Source: Paraburkholderia lycopersici
GTDB lineage: Bacteria > Pseudomonadota > Gammaproteobacteria > Burkholderiales > Burkholderiaceae
Length of the DNA stretch: 64,000 bases
Reading direction: 5' to 3'
NCBI RefSeq assembly: GCF_900096975.1
Contig: NZ_FMYQ01000013.1
Location: 1-64,000 of the forward strand
The translations under genes and the position numbers were made by a program. Shown one piece after another: positions 27,177 through 34,729 of the stretch; within the stretch, counting starts at the first letter, position 1, and every line of letters starts with the position of its first letter. The notes beneath the pieces are model-generated. The model was not told the DNA's origin, searched no databases, and saw only the letters and a list, made by a program, of their open reading frames with translations.

Positions 27177-27872
27177 ATGCGCTCCACGACATCCGCAACC
27201 GATAAGCGCCCCGAAGCTCCCGAGCGCCGCGTGCCGGTCTGGGATCTGCCTACGCGGCTTTTCCACTGGCTGACCGTCGTGCTCGTGGCGGCGGCCTACG
27301 TCACGCAGCGCATGAACTGGATGCAGACGCACGTGCGCATCGGCGAAACGCTGCTCGCGCTCGTGGTGTTTCGCCTGCTGTGGGGATGCTTCGGCAGCGA
27401 GACCGCGCGCTTCTCGCGCTTTGTCGCGTCGCCGCGCAAGGCGATCGGGCATCTGCGCCATCTGCTGCGGCGCGAGCCCGACGTGCAGGTGGGCCACAAC
27501 GCGGCGGGCGGCTGGATGGTCCTGCTGCTGCTCGCGCTGCTGCTGATCGAAGCGCTCACTGGTCTCTACGACAACAACGATGTCGCCGACGAAGGACCGC
27601 TCAGCGAAATCGTGCCCGCGAAAATCGCCAACGCCATTGCGAACATGCATTCGCTGGGCTGGGATCTGCTCGCGGCGGCGGTCGCGGTCCATGTGTGCGC
27701 GATCGCCGTCTACGCGCTCGCGAAAGGCCACGATCTGATCGGGCCGATGGTGAGCGGCAAAAAGCGCTTGCCCGCTTCGGTGCGTGCGCCCGCGCGCGGG
27801 TCGCTGTGGCTCGCCGTTTTGCTGATGGCTTTGTCGGGCGTCGTGGTCGCGCTGCTCTCCATCTATCTTTGA
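27177..27872 (+). CDS. Cytochrome b561-family membrane protein
   Basis: 231-residue inner-membrane protein of the prokaryotic cytochrome b561 / Ni-Fe-hydrogenase b-subunit type, with four main hydrophobic helices. Seen: VWDLPTRLFHWLTV at the start of helix 1 (haem-ligand His), HVRIGETLLALVVFRLLWG in helix 2, and later histidines in HSLGWDLLAAAVAVHV. Such proteins carry two b haems and shuttle electrons between quinone and periplasmic partners. No hydrogenase is near. It precedes the H-NS-like gene by 62 bp; a functional link is not evident. Confidence 0.88.
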   Translation: MRSTTSATDKRPEAPERRVPVWDLPTRLFHWLTVVLVAAAYVTQRMNWMQTHVRIGETLLALVVFRLLWGCFGSETARFSRFVASPRKAIGHLRHLLRREPDVQVGHNAAGGWMVLLLLALLLIEALTGLYDNNDVADEGPLSEIVPAKIANAIANMHSLGWDLLAAAVAVHVCAIAVYALAKGHDLIGPMVSGKKRLPASVRAPARGSLWLAVLLMALSGVVVALLSIYL

Positions 27873-27934
27873 TGCCGCGAACGCCGCGCAGCGCGTAAAA
27901 TCAGCCGCTCGCTTTCACTCGACACGATTTACCG

Positions 27935-28168
27935 ATGGCTACTTACCGCGAACTGCTCGCCCAGAAGCGCGAGCTCGACGAGCGTATCGAAGCCGCGCGC
28001 GCCGCAGCGGCGCACGAAGCACTGACCAACGTGCGCGCGACGATCGCCGAATTCGGCTTCACGCCCGAAGACGTGTTCGGCAAGCCGCGCCGCGCACGCA
28101 AGCCCGCGGACGACAAGCGCGAGCGCGCCAACCTGGACCTGTTCGGCGACACCGTCGACAAAGCTTGA
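27935..28168 (+). CDS. H-NS-like protein lacking the DNA-binding tail
   Basis: 77-residue protein. The N-terminal MATYRELLAQKRELDERI coiled coil and the IAEFGFTPEDVFG linker match the oligomerisation region of Burkholderia H-NS/Bv3F-type proteins. The usual C-terminal DNA-binding motif (the Y-R-D-P...TWSGRGxxPxW type) is absent, and the protein ends in NLDLFGDTVDKA. Reading the other frames downstream does not recover the motif, so a simple frameshift is not the cause. It could pair with a full H-NS and modulate it, as truncated H-NS forms do elsewhere. That role is inference. Confidence 0.8.
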   Translation: MATYRELLAQKRELDERIEAARAAAAHEALTNVRATIAEFGFTPEDVFGKPRRARKPADDKRERANLDLFGDTVDKA

Positions 28169-28495
28169 TCGCGCGCGCGTCCCGCATCAGGCAAACGCGC
28201 CGCGGGGGCTCCGTTCGAAGCGATGCCGCGCCGGAGACCGGCGCGCGCGTGGCGAACACCCGGCGTTTTACCGCGACTCCATGCCGTTGTGTTAGCAAAC
28301 GTCCGTACTCATCGAGCACGGGTCGCAAAAAATTTTGCGCATCTTCGTGGCGTTAATTTTCGTTTTTCTCTGATAATGTGTTTCAGAAGGTGCGCGCCCG
28401 GCCGTCATTGAAAATGAGAATCCCCACGGACGACGCCTCAAGTGATATCGAATCGCAACGCGTGTGTGCTGTCACAATCCGCAACGAGGGAATCA
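28169..28495. other. Leader region of the ba3 oxidase operon
   Basis: 327 bp without a supported gene, between the H-NS-like gene and the first cytochrome c gene. The second half is AT-rich. A near-palindrome lies at 28324-28339, and a possible -10 element GATAAT lies at about 28371-28377. No FNR-type TTGAT-N4-ATCAA site was found here. Confidence 0.4.
28324..28339. promoter_or_regulatory. Dyad CGCAAAA-AA-TTTTGCG, operator or terminator candidate
   Basis: Perfect 7-bp arms around a central AA. It stands out as an AT-rich dyad between two same-strand genes. It could terminate the upstream transcript or bind a regulator of the oxidase operon; the sequence does not decide. Confidence 0.4.
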
Positions 28496-29194
28496 TTGAG
28501 AAACCGCATCGTCCTTCTGATCCTCGCGCTCGGGCTGCCATGGGCGCAGGTCCTCGCGGCTCCGCCCGCCGAGCCCGCGCCTGACACCATGCAGGCTCGC
28601 GTGATGGGTTGCGCGGCATGTCATGGCGCGCATGGCGAGGGCACCGACAACGACTACTTCCCGCGTCTCGCGGGCAAGCCGGCAGGCTATCTCTACAACC
28701 AGCTCGTCGCTTTTCGCGACGGCGGTCGCAGCTATCCGCCCATGAACTATCTGCTGGCGTATCTGCCCGACGCTTACCTCAAGCAGATTGCGGAGTTCTT
28801 CGCGCAGCAGCACCCGCCCTATCCGCCGCCCGCGAAGCCCGCAGTCGACGCGGCCACGCTCGCGCTCGGCAAGTCGCTCGTGCTGAACGGCGATCCCGGG
28901 CGCAAGGTGCCCGCGTGCGCGAGCTGCCACGGCGCATCGCTCACGGGCATGCAGCCGGCCATTCCCGGTCTCGTCGGCCTGCATCCGAACTACATCAGCG
29001 CGCAGCTCGGCGCGTTCCGTTACGGCACGCGCCGCGCCGCGAGCCCGGACTGCATGCACGACATCGCCACGCACCTTGCCGACCGCGACATCACCGCGAT
29101 CGCGGCCTGGCTCTCGTCGCAACCCGCGCCCGCCGATACGACGCCAGCGGCGCCCTCGCCGCTGCCGCTCGCGTGCGGCAGCGTCCATAACTAG
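28496..29194 (+). CDS. Di-haem cytochrome c (c4-like), exported
   Basis: 232-residue periplasmic cytochrome. A signal peptide (RIVLLILALGLPWAQVLA) is followed by two class-I c-type domains with CAACH (C39, C42, H43) and CASCH (C141, C144, H145). The TTG at 28496 is chosen because a GAGGG ribosome-binding site lies five bases upstream and the signal peptide begins directly; an in-frame GTG at 28442 lacks both. It is first in the ba3 oxidase operon, 13 bp before the tri-haem cytochrome gene, and probably carries electrons toward the CuA subunit. Confidence 0.85.
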   Translation: MRNRIVLLILALGLPWAQVLAAPPAEPAPDTMQARVMGCAACHGAHGEGTDNDYFPRLAGKPAGYLYNQLVAFRDGGRSYPPMNYLLAYLPDAYLKQIAEFFAQQHPPYPPPAKPAVDAATLALGKSLVLNGDPGRKVPACASCHGASLTGMQPAIPGLVGLHPNYISAQLGAFRYGTRRAASPDCMHDIATHLADRDITAIAAWLSSQPAPADTTPAAPSPLPLACGSVHN

Positions 29195-29207
29195 CCGGGG
29201 CCTCGAC

Positions 29208-30566
29208 GTGCGCAGACTTCGATCCCTTCTCCCGTCATCGTCACTCGCGGCGCGCCTCTCGCTTTCGGCCGCCATGCTCTGCGTGGGCGCGGCAGTCGCG
29301 CTCGCGCAAACGGCCGCACCCAGCGCGAACGCAGCCAACGCGGCGCGAGCCGCCGCCGCCGCGGCCACCGCCAACGCAAAGCCGATAGCGAGCAACGCCG
29401 AACTGATCGCGCGCGGCGAATACCTTGCGCGCGCGGGCGATTGCATTGCATGTCATACGGTGCCCTCCGAGCAGATGTTCGGCGGCGGCCGCCCGATGGA
29501 AACGCCGTTCGGCACGCTCTACACGCCCAACATCTCGTCGGACAAAACGTATGGCATCGGCTCGTGGACCGCCGACGAGTTCTACCGCATGCTGCACGAC
29601 GGCAAGTCGCGTGACGGCACGCTGCTCTATCCGGCCATGCCGTTCGCGTCGTACACGAAAGTCACGCGCGCGGACTCCGACGCCATCTTCGCGTACCTGC
29701 TCTCCACGCCGCCCGTGCGCCGGGAGAATCGTCCGCACGATCTGCGCTTTCCGTATAACCAGCGCTCGTTGCTGCTCGGCTGGCGCACGCTGTTCTTCCG
29801 TCCGGGCGAGTTCAAGCCCGACCCGAAACAGTCTGTCGAATGGAACCGCGGCGCCTATCTCGTGGAAGGCCTTGGCCACTGCACGATGTGCCATACGGCC
29901 ATCAACGCACTTGGCGGCAACTCGGCCTCGAAGGAATTCCAGGGCGGCCTGATCCCCGTGCAGAACTGGTACGCGCCCTCGCTCACGTCGAACAAGGAAG
30001 CGGGCCTCGGCGACTGGAGCATCGAGGACATCGTCGATCTGCTGCATGCGGGCGTGTCCAAACGCGGCGCCGTGTACGGGCCGATGGCCGAGGTGGTCTA
30101 CGACAGCTTCCAGTACCTCACCGAGGACGACGTGCGCGCCGTGGCCGTCTATCTGAAGTCGCTGCCCGGCCGCGACAGCGAAGTCGACAAGTCGCCGAAG
30201 AGCACCTTCGTTTCGGAGGAAGCCGCCCGCCTCGCGCCGCTCGGCAAGAAGATCTACGACTCGCAATGCGCGGTTTGCCACGCAAGCGAAGGCCAGGGGA
30301 AGCTGCCGCACTTCCCGCCGCTCGCCAACAACCAGTCCATCCAGATGAACTCGGCCGTGAACCCCATACGCATGGTGCTCAACGGCGGCTATGCTCCCGG
30401 CACGAGGAAGAACCCCATGCCCTATGGCATGCCGCCCTTCGCGCAAGCGCTTTCGGATGAGGAAGTGGCGGCCGTGGTCACGTATATCCGCACGGCGTGG
30501 GGCAACCACGGCACGCCGGTTTCCGAACATGAAGTAAACGCGCTGCGTTCCGCGCCGCTTTTCTGA
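29208..30566 (+). CDS. Tri-haem cytochrome c, alcohol/gluconate-dehydrogenase-subunit type
   Basis: 452-residue exported cytochrome with three haem-binding sites: DCIACH (C79, C82, H83), HCTMCH and QCAVCH, in three consecutive c domains. This three-domain plan is that of the cytochrome c subunit of membrane alcohol, gluconate and similar dehydrogenases. The GTG at 29208 is chosen with GGGG 8 bp upstream; a hydrophobic signal segment (LSLSAAMLCVGAAVALAQ) follows. No dehydrogenase catalytic subunit is encoded nearby. Here it sits between a di-haem c and the oxidase subunits, so it is presumably an electron donor or collector for the oxidase. Confidence 0.87.
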   Translation: MRRLRSLLPSSSLAARLSLSAAMLCVGAAVALAQTAAPSANAANAARAAAAAATANAKPIASNAELIARGEYLARAGDCIACHTVPSEQMFGGGRPMETPFGTLYTPNISSDKTYGIGSWTADEFYRMLHDGKSRDGTLLYPAMPFASYTKVTRADSDAIFAYLLSTPPVRRENRPHDLRFPYNQRSLLLGWRTLFFRPGEFKPDPKQSVEWNRGAYLVEGLGHCTMCHTAINALGGNSASKEFQGGLIPVQNWYAPSLTSNKEAGLGDWSIEDIVDLLHAGVSKRGAVYGPMAEVVYDSFQYLTEDDVRAVAVYLKSLPGRDSEVDKSPKSTFVSEEAARLAPLGKKIYDSQCAVCHASEGQGKLPHFPPLANNQSIQMNSAVNPIRMVLNGGYAPGTRKNPMPYGMPPFAQALSDEEVAAVVTYIRTAWGNHGTPVSEHEVNALRSAPLF

Positions 30567-30573
30567 GGCCGCG

Positions 30574-30756
30574 ATGATCGAGACACCCGTACCCGAACAA
30601 CCGGGCGAACGCCCGCAGCATGAACAGGTCGACGAGATCGTGGCCAACGGCCCGAGCGGCGCGCTTGCCGTAGCGGGTATCGCCACCGTCATCGTGGCCG
30701 CGCTCTGGTTCGCGTTCTACTTCGTCGTGTTCCTGCCGCGCGGCGTCATCCAATAG
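30574..30756 (+). CDS. Single-helix oxidase subunit (subunit 2A-like)
   Basis: 60-residue protein with a charged, Gln/Glu-rich N-terminus and one C-terminal membrane helix (GALAVAGIATVIVAALWFAF, continuing to FVVFLPRGVIQ). Size, topology and position directly before subunit II match the small subunit IIa of ba3-type oxidases, which completes the helix missing in a one-helix subunit II. It begins 7 bp after the tri-haem gene and ends 24 bp before subunit II. The assignment is by context and topology more than by sequence. Confidence 0.75.
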   Translation: MIETPVPEQPGERPQHEQVDEIVANGPSGALAVAGIATVIVAALWFAFYFVVFLPRGVIQ

Positions 30757-30780
30757 ATCTGACAAGAAAAGGCCGGCCTC

Positions 30781-31356
30781 ATGTCGAATCCGCTCGATAA
30801 CCATGCCAGTGCCGAAGTCGCCGCGCGCGTGGAGCGCCGCTGGGCGACGCTCATGGTGGCGTTCGTTGCCCTGCTCGTGGCGGTGGTGGTCTTCACCGGC
30901 CTGCACTGGGCCATGATGCCGCCTTCGCGCGTCGAGATCATCAATCCCGAAACGCTGCACGTGTCCGGCGAATTCGTCGAATCGAACCTCGGCAGCGCAG
31001 TCGAGACCGATGGCTCCGTGACGGTGCGCATACTCGCGCAGCAGTATTCGTTCACGCCGCAATGCATCGTCGTGCCGGCGAATACGCCCATCACGTTCCG
31101 CGCCACGAGCGCCGATGTCGTGCACGGCTTTCTCGTTACCGGCACCAACCTGAACTCGATGGTCGAGCCTGGCTACGTCTCGACGTTCCGCACGACCTTC
31201 GACGCGCCCTCGGACCACCTCATGCCCTGCCACGAATACTGCGGCACGGGCCACCAGGGCATGTGGGCGCACGTGAAGGTCATCGACAAGGATGCCTTCA
31301 TGCAGATGGCGGCTCAGGCAGGCAACCCCGCGCGGAGACTCAGCTGTGTTAAATAA
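30781..31356 (+). CDS. ba3-type cytochrome c oxidase subunit II (CuA)
   Basis: 191-residue subunit with one N-terminal membrane helix (about residues 24-46) and a periplasmic cupredoxin domain. CuA ligands are complete: H115 (in VVHGF), C150, C154, H158 and M161 (in MPCHEYCGTGHQGMW), with the bridging carbonyl residue between the cysteines. The single helix is typical of ba3-type (B-family) oxidases. It accepts electrons from cytochrome c and passes them to subunit I. The stop overlaps the GTG of subunit I by 11 bp. Confidence 0.93.
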   Translation: MSNPLDNHASAEVAARVERRWATLMVAFVALLVAVVVFTGLHWAMMPPSRVEIINPETLHVSGEFVESNLGSAVETDGSVTVRILAQQYSFTPQCIVVPANTPITFRATSADVVHGFLVTGTNLNSMVEPGYVSTFRTTFDAPSDHLMPCHEYCGTGHQGMWAHVKVIDKDAFMQMAAQAGNPARRLSCVK

Positions 31357-32971
31357 CAAGCGACTCGTACTCGCCCACTTCTGGCTCGCGTTCATCGTAT
31401 TCGGCGTGGCGCTGCTGCTCGGCGCGTGGCAGATGTTCGTGCGCAGCCCGCTGCATCCGTGGCTCAACGATCCCGAGCTTTACTACCGCTCGGTCACGGA
31501 GCACGGCACCGTGATGGGCTATGTGTTTCCCACGCTCATTGCCATGGGCTTCGGCTACGCGGTCACCGAGCTTGCATTGAAGCGCCCGCTCGTCGGCGTG
31601 CGCTGGGCGTGGCTCGGCTTCATCCTGCTCGCGCTCGGCGCGGTCACGGCTTCGGTGCCCGTCGCGCTCGGCCTCGCCTCCGTGCTCTACACGTTCTACC
31701 CGCCGATGATCGGCAACGTGTTCTATTACCTCGGCGTGGTGCTCGTCGTGGTGGGCTCGTGGGTCTGGGTCGCGCTGATGAGCGTGAATCTCTCGGCCTG
31801 GAAGCGCGAGAATCCCGGCAAACCCGTGCCGCTCGCCATGTTCGCGAGCACGGCGGGCGCCTACCTGTGGGGCTGGACGGCAGTGGGCGCGGCCATCGAG
31901 GTGCTGTTCCAGATCCTGCCTGTCGCGCTCGGCTGGCGCCATACCATCGACGCGGGCCTCGCGCGCGTGTTCTTCTCGTGGACGCTGCACGCCATCGTCT
32001 ACTTCTGGCTGATGCCCGCGTATATCGCCTACTACACGATCGTGCCGCGCGCGATTGGCGGCCGGCTCTACAGCGACGCGATGGCGCGCATTTCGTTCAT
32101 CCTGTTCCTCGTGGTGGCGATGCCGATCGGCCTGCACCACCTCTTCACCGACCCGCAGGTGGGCTCGGGCTTCAAGTTCGTGCAGTCGGTGTTCACGGCG
32201 CTCGTTTCGGTGCCCACGCTCCTCACCGTATTCACGATCTGCGCGTCGATCGAAATCGCGGGGCGGCTGCGCGGCGGCAAGGGCGTGTTCGGGTGGATCG
32301 CGAAACTGCCGTGGCAGAACCCGCAAATGCTGGCGGTAGCGTTCTCGTTCGTCATGCTCGGCTTTGGCGGCGCGGGCGGTCTCATCAACATGAGCTACCA
32401 GCTCGACCAGCCCGTGCATAACACGCAGTGGATCACGGGCCACTTCCATCTGATCTATGGCGGGGCGATCGTCATCATGTACTTCGCCATTGCCTACGAT
32501 CTCTGGCCGCAGCTCACCGGCCGCGCGCTCACCAACTGGCGGCTCATGCGCTGGCAGTTGTGGCTGTGGTTCATCGGCATGATCGTGACGACCTTCCCCT
32601 GGCACCTGGTCGGTTTGATGGGCATGCCGCGCCGCATGGCCTACTACGATTACAGCGACCCGGCGTTAGCGGGGCAAGGCGCGCTCGTGGCGCTCTCCGC
32701 GGTGGGCGGCCTGATTCTCGTGATTTCGGCGGTGCTCTTCTTCGTGGTGCTGCTGCAGGGCCATCGCGGCGCCGAAGTGGCGCCCGAGGAATATCGCTTC
32801 AGCAAGCCGGTGCACGAGTCGCCCACGTTGCCGGTGGCGCTCAACAGCTTTGCGCTGTGGATCGTGCTGATGATCGCCCTCACCATCACCAACTACGGCT
32901 ACCCGATCGCGCAACTGCTCGCGACGCCTGAGTCGTCGGTGCCCGCGATCCCGATTGGAGCGCAGCGATGA
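31346..32971 (+). CDS. ba3-type cytochrome c oxidase subunit I
   Basis: 541-residue catalytic subunit of a B-family haem-copper oxidase, reducing oxygen to water in the inner membrane. Seen: low-spin haem ligand H53 (EHGTVMGY), CuB ligands H215, H264 and H265, the H215-x3-Y219 pair for the His-Tyr crosslink (HAIVY), and the haem ligands H366 and H368 in GHFHL. The overall pattern is close to the Thermus ba3 enzyme, and about 13 helices are expected. The GTG at 31346 overlaps subunit II. No subunit III gene follows. Enzymes of this class have high oxygen affinity. Confidence 0.94.
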   Translation: MLNNKRLVLAHFWLAFIVFGVALLLGAWQMFVRSPLHPWLNDPELYYRSVTEHGTVMGYVFPTLIAMGFGYAVTELALKRPLVGVRWAWLGFILLALGAVTASVPVALGLASVLYTFYPPMIGNVFYYLGVVLVVVGSWVWVALMSVNLSAWKRENPGKPVPLAMFASTAGAYLWGWTAVGAAIEVLFQILPVALGWRHTIDAGLARVFFSWTLHAIVYFWLMPAYIAYYTIVPRAIGGRLYSDAMARISFILFLVVAMPIGLHHLFTDPQVGSGFKFVQSVFTALVSVPTLLTVFTICASIEIAGRLRGGKGVFGWIAKLPWQNPQMLAVAFSFVMLGFGGAGGLINMSYQLDQPVHNTQWITGHFHLIYGGAIVIMYFAIAYDLWPQLTGRALTNWRLMRWQLWLWFIGMIVTTFPWHLVGLMGMPRRMAYYDYSDPALAGQGALVALSAVGGLILVISAVLFFVVLLQGHRGAEVAPEEYRFSKPVHESPTLPVALNSFALWIVLMIALTITNYGYPIAQLLATPESSVPAIPIGAQR

Positions 32972-33765
32972 GCGACGAACGCCTGTTCTCGTTTCGCAAT
33001 GTGTGGTTCCGCAGGGGCGTGGGCGCGACGATCGCCGTGTTCGTCGTCTCCGTGCTCATCGGTTTCGTCTGGCTGCCTTCCGTCAAGAGCGACCCGTATT
33101 TCCAGGGTGTCTGGAACGCGATCTGCAGCGCGGCCGGCGTGCCGCGGCAGTGGCACCAGGTCGGGTCGGCGGTCGCGCCCGGCTACCAGGTGAGCACAGT
33201 CGAACTCGCGCCGCACATGCTCGACGGCGCGACGAGCCTGTCGATCGGCCGCGGCGCGACGCTCGCCTTGCGCTGCACGATGTGTCATGGCCCGCGCGGC
33301 ATCAGCATGGCGAATTCGCCGAATCTGGCGGGCCAGTTCGCCATCGTGGTCTACAAGGAACTGCATGACTTTCAGACCGGCGCGCGCCAGAACGCCGTGA
33401 TGTCGCCGATGGCGCGCGACCTGTCCGACGAGGACATGCGCGACCTCGCCGCCTACTACGCCTCGTTGCAGCCGATCGCACACCTGCATGGCACAGCGCC
33501 CGGCATCGTGGCGCACGGCGCGCCGCTGCGCAACATTCCCGCATGCGCGTCCTGCCATGGCGGCGTGGACAGCAAGGTGGGCAGCCCGTGGCTCGACGGC
33601 CTGCCCGCCGCGTACACGAGGGCGCAACTGCTCGCGTTCGCGAACGGCACGCGCCACAACGACATTTCCGAGCAGATGCGCAACATCGCGCGCAACATGA
33701 CGCCCGAGGAAATCGACGCCGCCGCCGCATGGTACGCCGGCGAGACGCCCCCGAAGCAGCCCTGA
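32968..33765 (+). CDS. Membrane-anchored di-haem cytochrome c
   Basis: 265-residue protein with one N-terminal membrane helix (GVGATIAVFVVSVLIGFVWL), likely uncleaved, and two c-type domains with CTMCH and CASCH in a c4-like arrangement. The ATG overlaps the stop of oxidase subunit I (ATGA), so it is co-translated. It is probably the immediate electron donor to CuA and is the last member of the oxidase operon. The other di-haem cytochrome of the operon has a cleavable signal, so the two are not redundant in location. Confidence 0.88.
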   Translation: MSDERLFSFRNVWFRRGVGATIAVFVVSVLIGFVWLPSVKSDPYFQGVWNAICSAAGVPRQWHQVGSAVAPGYQVSTVELAPHMLDGATSLSIGRGATLALRCTMCHGPRGISMANSPNLAGQFAIVVYKELHDFQTGARQNAVMSPMARDLSDEDMRDLAAYYASLQPIAHLHGTAPGIVAHGAPLRNIPACASCHGGVDSKVGSPWLDGLPAAYTRAQLLAFANGTRHNDISEQMRNIARNMTPEEIDAAAAWYAGETPPKQP

Positions 33766-33834
33766 CCACGACGCTGCAGGGCACGCCGATTGCGCGCCCT
33801 GCGGGCTCCCCACTCCAGTTCGCGGAGAAACATC

Positions 33835-34266
33835 ATGCAAAAGACGGCATCGGCAAGATGGCACGGCGGAATCAAGGACGGACAGGGCGCCATCTCGACG
33901 CAAACCGGCGTGCTCAAGGACGCGCCTTACGGCTTCGCCTCGCGCTTCGAAGGCGGTCCCGGCACGAACCCGGAAGAACTGATCGGGGCGGCCCACGCGG
34001 GCTGCTTCACGATGGCGTTCTCGCTTTTTCTGACTCAGGCGGGCTTCACGGCGGAAAGCATCGAAACGAAATCGACGGTGACGCTCGACAAAGTGGGCGA
34101 AGGCTTCGCCATCACGAGCTGCCGGCTCGACATGAGCGCGAAGATTCCCGGCATCGATCAAGCGAAGTTCGACGAGCTTGCGAATGCCGCCAAGGAAAAC
34201 TGCCCGGTTTCGAAGCTCTTCGCCAACAATGCGAACATCACGCTCGACGCGAAGCTCACTGCCTGA
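33835..34266 (+). CDS. OsmC/Ohr-family peroxidase
   Basis: 143-residue cytoplasmic OsmC-type thiol peroxidase that reduces organic hydroperoxides. The two redox cysteines are present in AHAGCFTMAF and ENCPVSKLF, with the conserved NPEELIGAAH loop. The ATG at 33835 has a CGGAGAA site 6 bp upstream. It follows the oxidase operon by 69 bp on the same strand and may be read through from it. OsmC versus the Ohr branch was not separated by alignment; the GTNPEELIGAAHAGC form fits OsmC. Confidence 0.9.
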   Translation: MQKTASARWHGGIKDGQGAISTQTGVLKDAPYGFASRFEGGPGTNPEELIGAAHAGCFTMAFSLFLTQAGFTAESIETKSTVTLDKVGEGFAITSCRLDMSAKIPGIDQAKFDELANAAKENCPVSKLFANNANITLDAKLTA

Positions 34267-34328
34267 GCGCCCTCCCGCCGGCTCGCGCGCCAGGTGCGCC
34301 GCGCCGGCTTCATCGATGAGAGACAGTC

Positions 34329-34667
34329 ATGGCCATCCGCCACGCCGCGCCGGGTGAGGTCTTCGACGCGCGGCCGCTTGGCAGCGCGCTCAAGAACGCC
34401 AAATCGACCACGCTGATCCGTGCACAGCAACTCGAAGTGATACGGCTCGTGCTGCCGGCTGGCAAGCGGCTGCCCGAACACAGCGTGCCGGGCGAGATCA
34501 CGGTGCAGTGCATCGAGGGTGCGATCCGCTTCTTCGTGAACGGCGACCCGCGCACGATGCATGCCGGCGACATGCTGCTGCTGGCCGGCGGCGAGACCCA
34601 CGCCCTGGAGGCGCTCGACGACGCCTCCGCGATCGTCACGATCCATCTTGCCCACGAGGACAAGTAA
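34329..34667 (+). CDS. Small cupin-domain protein
   Basis: 112-residue single-domain cupin. The two cupin motifs are partly visible: LPAGKRLPEHSVPGEITVQCIEG (read in two pieces) and HAGDMLLLAGGETHALEALDD. Metal ligands may be H48 in the first motif and a His in the second, with the usual histidine set incomplete. The function is unknown; such small cupins often bind a metal or a small ligand. It is 62 bp after the OsmC gene and convergent with the peroxidase gene. Confidence 0.8.
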   Translation: MAIRHAAPGEVFDARPLGSALKNAKSTTLIRAQQLEVIRLVLPAGKRLPEHSVPGEITVQCIEGAIRFFVNGDPRTMHAGDMLLLAGGETHALEALDDASAIVTIHLAHEDK

Positions 34668-34729
34668 GCGCGCCGCGAAGAATCCGCGCCGCGACCCGGA
34701 CGGTTTCGCCGGGACGCGGCACGCTCCGC

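Noticed and set aside
28169..28495. FNR box upstream of the ba3 oxidase operon
   Set aside because: No TTGAT-N4-ATCAA or close variant could be found in this region, so FNR control of the oxidase is not claimed from sequence.
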